From JBGTIS01 sp041745535 (GTDB lineage Bacteria; Bacteroidota; Bacteroidia; Cytophagales; Cyclobacteriaceae): a DNA stretch of 20,804 nt. Under the pieces are notes generated by a model. It did no database searches. It saw only the letters and a list, made by a program, of their open reading frames with translations, and was not told the origin of the DNA. The DNA is taken from contig JBGTIS010000371.1 in the NCBI GenBank assembly GCA_041745535.1, forward strand, positions 1 through 20,804. The letters are read 5' to 3'. This document shows, in pieces, positions 15,948 through 20,804 of the stretch (within the stretch, counting starts at the first letter, position 1; each line of letters begins with the position of its first letter). The translations under genes and the position numbers were made by a program.

Positions 15948-18296
15948 ATGACCAGACATTTATTCCTGACCAGCTTTTTTCTGATGGTGATGGCTGATAC
16001 TGATGCCCAGCAGAAACCCGCGCTCACCATTGAGCGGATTATGCAGGATCCAAAAGTATCGGTAGGCACTTCTCCTTCTAATATATTCTGGTCAGAAGAC
16101 AGCAAAACTATATATTTTGACTGGAATCCGGAGGCTAATCCTGCCGACTCGCTGTACAAAGTAGCTGCAATCGGCGGTGAACCGGTACCGGTGCCCATAT
16201 CAGACCAAATCGGACTACCCGAAGAGGGAAATTACAATACGCGATACACAATGAAAGTATACAGCAAACATGGTGATATTTTCCTTTATCAGGTGAAAAC
16301 AAAAAAAGTGCAGCCCATTACCCAAACGGTAACAGCCGAAAGTAATCCTGTTTTCTCTTATAACGACCAGAAAGTACTTTACAGGGCTGAAAACAATCTG
16401 TTTGCCTGGGAAAAAGCAACCGGAAAGATTACCCAGCTTACCGATTTTAGAAATAGTGAGAAAAAAGAAGAAAAAGATACACCGCGACAACAATGGCTGA
16501 AACAACAGCAGCTTGAATTGATAGAAGTACTTCGGGAAAGAAAAGCAAAGGAAAAAGCCATCGAAGCGTATGAAAAAGCTTCTAAACCCAACCAGCCTTT
16601 ATCCATTTATCTGGGCAAAAAGCAGGTAAATAATATTCAAATGAATGGTGATGGCCGGTATATTACCTACACCCTGCAACCGGAAGCGGAGGAAAAACCC
16701 ACCATTGTGCCCAATTATGTTACCGAATCGGGTTATACCGAAGATATCAACGCCCGCACCAAAGTAGGCAGCCCCTTAGCCCTTACAGAAGGCTGGATTT
16801 ACGATACGCAGGAAGATACCACCTATCAGATCAAAACCAGCAACCTGCCCGGCCTGGAAGACCCGACGGATTTTACCCGGGATTATCCTGGTAAAAAAGA
16901 TACCACAGAAAGAGTTGTTTTTACGCACGCTCCCATCTGGTCGCGGAATGGCCAACAGGCAGTGGTTACCTTTCGTTCGGGCGACAACAAAGATCGCTGG
17001 ATTACCCTGTTAGATCCGGCTACCGGCGATATAAAAGTGCTGGACCGGCAGCGCGACGAAGCCTGGATTGCCGGACCGGGCATTGGTTACTTCCTTTCCA
17101 GTGGCGAACTGGGCTGGATGCCAGACAACAAACATATCTGGTTTCAGTCGGAAGAAAGTGGATATTCACACTTGTATGTACTCAATACCTCTACAGGTGA
17201 AAAGAAAGCTTTAACCCAGGGAGAGTTTGAGGTCTACAATCCTCGCCTTTCCCGCGACAAAAACTGGTGGTATTTTGAGGCCAATCAGCAGGACCGGGGC
17301 ATCCGGCAGATTTACAAAATGCCTGCTAATGGTAGAGAAATGATCCGACTTACCACCCTGGAAGGGGGGTATGAATCGTATTTGTCGCCCGATGAAAAAA
17401 AGATAGCTTTTCTGTATGCTACTGCTACCCAGCCCTGGGAATTGTATGTGATGGAGAACAAAGCAGGCGCCAAAGCCAGCCAACTTACCCACTCTACCAC
17501 CGATACTTTTGAAGCCTATCCCTGGCGAACGCCGCAATACATTACCTTTACCGCGGAAGATGGTGCGGAAGTCCATGCCCGCCTGTATCGTCCGGAAAAT
17601 CCGAAAGCACAGGATCCGGCGGTAATTTTTGTGCATGGCGCCGGTTATCTGCAAAACGCGCACCGCTGGTGGAGCAGTTATTTTCGTGAGTACATGTTTC
17701 ATAACCTGCTGGCCGATCGGGGCTATACGGTGCTGGACATAGACTACCGTGGCAGCGCCGGCTATGGCCGCGACTGGCGTACCGGTATTTACCGGTTTAT
17801 GGGCGGAAAAGACCTCAGCGATCAGGTAGATGGCGCCCGTTTTTTAGCCAGTGAATATGAGGTTGACCCAAAGCGGATAGGTATATATGGCGGTTCGTAT
17901 GGTGGTTTTATTACGCTAATGGCCCTGTTTACCCAACCAGAGGTATTTGCTGCCGGAGCGGCCCTGCGTTCGGTAACCGACTGGGCACATTATAACCATC
18001 CGTATACGGCCAACATCCTGAACACACCGGTAAACGACAGCCTGGCTTTTACCAAAAGCTCGCCTATCTATTACGCCGAAGGGCTACAGGGGGCTTTACT
18101 GATGTGCCACGGCATGGTAGATACCAATGTACACTTTCAGGACATCGTGCGCCTCACGCAACGCCTGATAGAACTGAAAAAAGAAAACTGGGAACTGGCT
18201 GTGTATCCGGTAGAGGGTCATGGCTTTGTGGAACCTGCCAGTTGGATGGATGAATACAAAAGAGTATTGAAACTGTTTGAGGAATACCTGAAGTAA
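15948..18296 (+). CDS. Exported prolyl oligopeptidase-family (S9, DPP-IV-like) serine peptidase
   Basis: A 782-residue protein with an N-terminal signal peptide (MTRHLFLTSFFLMVMADTDAQQ), a beta-propeller region at about residues 40-530 with repeated strands such as FWSEDSKTIYFDW and YLSPDEKKIAFLY, and a C-terminal alpha/beta hydrolase domain. The catalytic triad is visible: S650 in GIYGGSYGG, D725 in MVDTNVH and H758 in EGHGF. The hydrolase part follows the DPP-IV/acylaminoacyl-peptidase pattern (DIDYRGSAGYGRDWR). It probably cleaves dipeptides or short peptides in the periplasm. A charged, coiled stretch at about 165-215 (KKEEKDTPRQQWLKQQQLEL) is inserted in the propeller. The gene is divergent from the BNR_4 gene across 117 bp. 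No terminator is evident after it. Confidence 0.92.
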   Translation: MTRHLFLTSFFLMVMADTDAQQKPALTIERIMQDPKVSVGTSPSNIFWSEDSKTIYFDWNPEANPADSLYKVAAIGGEPVPVPISDQIGLPEEGNYNTRYTMKVYSKHGDIFLYQVKTKKVQPITQTVTAESNPVFSYNDQKVLYRAENNLFAWEKATGKITQLTDFRNSEKKEEKDTPRQQWLKQQQLELIEVLRERKAKEKAIEAYEKASKPNQPLSIYLGKKQVNNIQMNGDGRYITYTLQPEAEEKPTIVPNYVTESGYTEDINARTKVGSPLALTEGWIYDTQEDTTYQIKTSNLPGLEDPTDFTRDYPGKKDTTERVVFTHAPIWSRNGQQAVVTFRSGDNKDRWITLLDPATGDIKVLDRQRDEAWIAGPGIGYFLSSGELGWMPDNKHIWFQSEESGYSHLYVLNTSTGEKKALTQGEFEVYNPRLSRDKNWWYFEANQQDRGIRQIYKMPANGREMIRLTTLEGGYESYLSPDEKKIAFLYATATQPWELYVMENKAGAKASQLTHSTTDTFEAYPWRTPQYITFTAEDGAEVHARLYRPENPKAQDPAVIFVHGAGYLQNAHRWWSSYFREYMFHNLLADRGYTVLDIDYRGSAGYGRDWRTGIYRFMGGKDLSDQVDGARFLASEYEVDPKRIGIYGGSYGGFITLMALFTQPEVFAAGAALRSVTDWAHYNHPYTANILNTPVNDSLAFTKSSPIYYAEGLQGALLMCHGMVDTNVHFQDIVRLTQRLIELKKENWELAVYPVEGHGFVEPASWMDEYKRVLKLFEEYLK

Positions 18297-18409
18297 CCAG
18301 GCAAGACCCTGAAAATATTAACCCAAAAAATCTGAAAAGAGAATATGTTGAATAGGCATGCACATTACAGACAAGTATTTATTATAAATGTAAATCGTAT
18401 AGAATTACA

Positions 18410-19096
18410 ATGAAAAACTGGGTGATCAGCGATATTCATGGATGTAGCCATACTTTTGAGGCCTTGCTCAATACCATTGGATTGAACAAAGATGATTCTC
18501 TTTTTCTGCTGGGTGATTATATCGACCGGGGACCTAAAAGTAAACAGGTAATTGACCGCGTTATGCGGTTGCAAGAAGAAAATTACAACATCCGGTGTTT
18601 GATAGGCAACCACGAAATTATGATGTTGTATACAATGGAACACCCCCGGTCGTTACCGGCATATGACTGGAGAAACCTGCATGGTGGCAGAAACACCCTT
18701 AAAAGTTTTGAAGCGGCAACGGTAAACGAAGTTGACCAAAAGTATATTGATTTTATCAGGAATTTGTCTTTCTACATTGAAAAAGACAACTTTATCCTGG
18801 TTCATGCAGGCTTAAATCTGAACATCGGGAATCCCTTTTCCGACGAAGATGTTATGGTTTGGTCAGAAAGTAGTACTCAAATTACCGCTACCCCATGGCT
18901 GGGCAAAAGAATCATCGTACATGGTCATACCATCCGGCCCAGAAGGCAGATAATCCAAAGCATCAATCAATTAGATCAGTTTCCGATTTTAGGTATTGAT
19001 AATGGCTGCGTGTATCCCTACCATGAATACAATCATTTATGTGCCATAGAACTCAACGACAGAAAAGTATTCTTTCAGAAAAATATTGATGTGTAG
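18410..19096 (+). CDS. Metallophosphoesterase, PPP-type serine/threonine phosphatase-like
   Basis: A 228-residue cytosolic phosphoesterase with the full PPP metal-binding signature: DIHG (D8, H10), GDYIDRG (D36, D39, R40), GNHE (66-69), then HAGLN and a later HGHT. The size and motifs match bacterial PrpA/PrpB-type protein phosphatases and also ApaH-like diadenosine tetraphosphatases; sequence alone does not separate these. Dephosphorylation of phosphoproteins or cleavage of nucleotide diphosphate bonds are the candidate reactions. It is 113 bp after the S9 peptidase gene with no terminator between, so read-through is possible, but a functional link is not evident. Confidence 0.9.
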   Translation: MKNWVISDIHGCSHTFEALLNTIGLNKDDSLFLLGDYIDRGPKSKQVIDRVMRLQEENYNIRCLIGNHEIMMLYTMEHPRSLPAYDWRNLHGGRNTLKSFEAATVNEVDQKYIDFIRNLSFYIEKDNFILVHAGLNLNIGNPFSDEDVMVWSESSTQITATPWLGKRIIVHGHTIRPRRQIIQSINQLDQFPILGIDNGCVYPYHEYNHLCAIELNDRKVFFQKNIDV

Positions 19097-19099
19097 TCA

Positions 19100-19107
19100 T
19101 ATGTTTG
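19100..19107 (+). promoter_or_regulatory. Possible -7 element upstream of the beta-hydroxyacid dehydrogenase gene
   Basis: TATGTTTG is an exact TAnnTTTG match just after the phosphatase stop. The implied leader to the ATG at 19225 is about 110 nt. No TTG is found at the expected -33 distance, so support is weak. The rest of 19108-19224 shows no clear structure. Confidence 0.27.
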
Positions 19108-19224
19108 GGAACAGATTAAGAAATTGGTTGTGATGGATAAACCTATCACCAGAAATAAACTTCAACTTGCTTTCAGCAGCAAATATTTCTTCGGTATTCA
19201 AAGTACTATTAACCCTAACCATAT

Positions 19225-20148
19225 ATGAAACAAACAGATACCACGCCCCCGTCTTTTCCTGAAAACAGAAAAAAAATAGGATTTATTGGTCTGGGATTAA
19301 TGGGCAAACCCATGGCGCGACATCTGAAAAAAGCTGGCGCGGAGGTAATAATTCATAACCGAAGTCAGGAAGTGGTGCATGAACTGACAGAAGAAGGTTT
19401 TGTAGCAGCTTCCTCTCCGGCCCATCTGGCTGAAATAGTACAGGATGGTTCCATATTTCTGATGCTGACCAATACCTACGCCGTAGAAGCCGTGGTAGAG
19501 GGCGAGCATGGACTTTTCAGTAACCTGCATCCAAAAGCAACCATCATTGATATGGGCAGTACCTGGATCAGGGAAACCCGGAAATGGCAAAAAAAAGCTA
19601 TAGCGCAAGGTGCGGATTGGGTGGATGCGCCCGTTTCCGGTGGGCAAAAAGGAGCTATGGATGCCACCCTTACCATTATGGCTGGTGGGAATCCCGATAC
19701 TGTTGAGCAGGTGCTGCCTATGCTGAAAGTGCTAGGCACCCACGTAACGTATATGGGCGAAAGCGGCACCGGGCAGGCTACCAAACTGGCCAATCAGATT
19801 ATTGTAGCCAATACCATTGCCTCGGTGAGCGAGGCTTTTCTATTGTGTAATGCCGCTGGCGTAGACCTGTCCGCTGCCCGAACAGCGCTGCTGAAAGGAT
19901 TCGCGGGCAGCAAAATTCTGGATATGCACGGCTTGCGCATGATTAATGATAACTACGTGCCGGGTGGCAAAGCCAGCAGTCAGTTGAAAGACCTGGTAGA
20001 AGCCTGCCGGGTGGCCGAAGACCAAAACCTGGACCTGCCCATGCTTACCACCAACAAAAAACTGTGGGAACAAATGATTGAAGCCGGTATGGGCGACTTA
20101 GATCATAGTGGCCTGTACCAGTACTATAAATCGTTACACAAAAAATAA
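19225..20148 (+). CDS. NAD(P)-dependent beta-hydroxyacid dehydrogenase (3-hydroxyisobutyrate/L-threonate dehydrogenase-like)
   Basis: A 307-residue dehydrogenase of the beta-HAD family, which oxidises beta-hydroxyacids with NAD(P). The Rossmann motif KIGFIGLGLMGKPMARHL is at about residues 18-34, the substrate-binding signature DAPVSGGQKGAMDATLTIMAGG follows, and the catalytic lysine is K187 in GQATKLANQI. The C-terminal all-helical domain is complete. Candidate substrates include 3-hydroxyisobutyrate, tartronate semialdehyde and L-threonate. Because the next gene, 13 bp downstream, is D-erythronate dehydrogenase-like, I lean toward a four-carbon acid sugar such as L-threonate. That is an inference from context, not from a diagnostic residue. 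A 17-residue N-terminal extension before the Rossmann fold is unremarkable. Confidence 0.9.
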   Translation: MKQTDTTPPSFPENRKKIGFIGLGLMGKPMARHLKKAGAEVIIHNRSQEVVHELTEEGFVAASSPAHLAEIVQDGSIFLMLTNTYAVEAVVEGEHGLFSNLHPKATIIDMGSTWIRETRKWQKKAIAQGADWVDAPVSGGQKGAMDATLTIMAGGNPDTVEQVLPMLKVLGTHVTYMGESGTGQATKLANQIIVANTIASVSEAFLLCNAAGVDLSAARTALLKGFAGSKILDMHGLRMINDNYVPGGKASSQLKDLVEACRVAEDQNLDLPMLTTNKKLWEQMIEAGMGDLDHSGLYQYYKSLHKK

Positions 20149-20161
20149 GCTACACTTATAC

Positions 20162-20804
20162 ATGAAAGTAATCGTTACAGGGGCAGGAGGTTTTATCGGA
20201 AGCCAGCTTATTCAAACTTTGTGCCACCGGCCATACCTAACCTTAAAGCCACACGCACAAACCAAAATTACAGCAATACTCGCTATCGATCTCATTATCC
20301 CCAATACCGTAAGAACAAACACACCAGAATGGGTCACTTTTCTGGAAGCGGATGTATCGAACCCTGCTGTAATTGATGCGTTGATTCCCGGAAACGAAGA
20401 ATTTGTATTGTTTCACCTGGCGGCGGTGGTTAGTGGCGCGGGAGAAATAGATTTTGACCTGGCCATGCGCACCAATCTGGATGGCACCCGGCATCTTTTT
20501 GAGGCCTGTCGCCGTACCGCTGTATGCCCCAGGGTGGTATTTGCCAGCAGCCTGGCGGTATATGGCGGATCGCATACACCCCCAGTGGTTTCTGACACTA
20601 CCAAGCCCCTGCCCCAAACCACCTATGGCATGACCAAACTGATGGGCGAACTGATGATTAACGATTACAGCCGAAAAGGATTTCTAGAGGGGCGGGCCCT
20701 GCGCCTGCCTACCATTTTTATTCGTCCGGGAAAGCCCAATGCTGCCGCTTCCAGTTTTGCCAGCGGCCTGTTTCGGGAACCGCTCAGTGGCGTGGATTTT
20801 CACC
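20162..20804 (+). CDS. denD: D-erythronate dehydrogenase-like SDR, 3'-truncated by the window edge
   Basis: The first 214 codons of an extended short-chain dehydrogenase. The NAD-binding motif GAGGFIG is at about residues 7-13, FHLAAVVSGAGEIDFDLAM follows, and the catalytic pair Y155 and K159 is in YGMTK after SSLAVYGG. The segment LRLPTIFIRPGKPNAAAS, followed by SFASGLFREPLSG, is characteristic of the DenD family, which oxidises D-erythronate to its 2-keto acid, rather than of sugar-nucleotide epimerases. A stretch at about residues 22-40 (HRPYLTLKPHAQTKITAIL) is somewhat longer than the usual loop. The ATG lies 13 bp after the preceding dehydrogenase stop, so the two are cotranscribed. The frame is open to the last base, and the C-terminus is outside the window. 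Confidence 0.82.
   Translation, partial: MKVIVTGAGGFIGSQLIQTLCHRPYLTLKPHAQTKITAILAIDLIIPNTVRTNTPEWVTFLEADVSNPAVIDALIPGNEEFVLFHLAAVVSGAGEIDFDLAMRTNLDGTRHLFEACRRTAVCPRVVFASSLAVYGGSHTPPVVSDTTKPLPQTTYGMTKLMGELMINDYSRKGFLEGRALRLPTIFIRPGKPNAAASSFASGLFREPLSGVDFH

Noticed and set aside
19097..19224. A terminator after the phosphatase gene (GGTTGTGAT with ATCACC).
   Set aside because: The pairing is interrupted and weak, and no T tract follows.
1..20804. tRNA, rRNA, CRISPR arrays, transposase or phage genes.
   Set aside because: No cloverleaf-like segments, evenly spaced repeats, or transposase, integrase or phage protein motifs were recognised on either strand. A computed tRNA or covariance-model search could still find something missed by eye.

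Overview
The window reads as a chromosomal stretch of a Bacteroidota bacterium, probably of the Cytophagales/Cytophagia type. The evidence is a methionine synthase split at its first domain boundary, an ileS-lspA pair with a Bacteroidota-style IleS, a UbiA-family prenyltransferase with the VREIIKDIEDLKGD-type second motif, exported M1 and S9 peptidases, a BNR_4 propeller protein, and promoter-like TAnnTTTG elements with little sign of Shine-Dalgarno sites. Gene density is high and base composition is mixed (roughly mid-40s percent GC by eye). No rRNA, tRNA, CRISPR array, phage gene or transposase gene was seen.

Layout, left to right. (1) 1-3870, + strand: the 3' part of ileS, then lspA and a cytosolic thioredoxin gene, closed by a clear terminator. 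(2) 3896-7499, - strand: an exported M1 metallopeptidase, a WYL-domain regulator and a DJ-1/PfpI-family protein, in that transcription order. (3) 7500-7954: a 455-bp intergenic region holding what looks like a 246-bp non-autonomous mobile element (7694-7939), with matching terminal inverted repeats, a perfect 10-bp direct repeat on each side, and a large palindrome of 7-bp units in its centre. (4) 7955-8833, - strand: the UbiA-family prenyltransferase, whose 3' end is beside the insertion. (5) 9080-12978, + strand: methionine synthase in two separate genes with an intrinsic terminator between them. (6) 13083-14450, + strand: a GT1-type glycosyltransferase followed by a terminator. (7) 14517-15830, - strand: a secreted BNR_4 beta-propeller protein. 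(8) 15948-19096, + strand: an exported DPP-IV-like S9 peptidase and a PPP-type metallophosphatase. (9) 19225-20804, + strand: a beta-hydroxyacid dehydrogenase and a truncated D-erythronate dehydrogenase-like gene, 13 bp apart, probably the start of a four-carbon acid-sugar catabolic operon that continues outside the window.

Most of the window is housekeeping or ordinary accessory metabolism. The observations that merit a second look are the putative MITE with its heptad palindrome at 7684-7949, the terminator inside the split metH locus, a sharply AT-rich patch inside ileS (931-1230), and the tetronate-type dehydrogenase pair at the right edge. I did not find convincing evidence of a wholly new multi-gene system.
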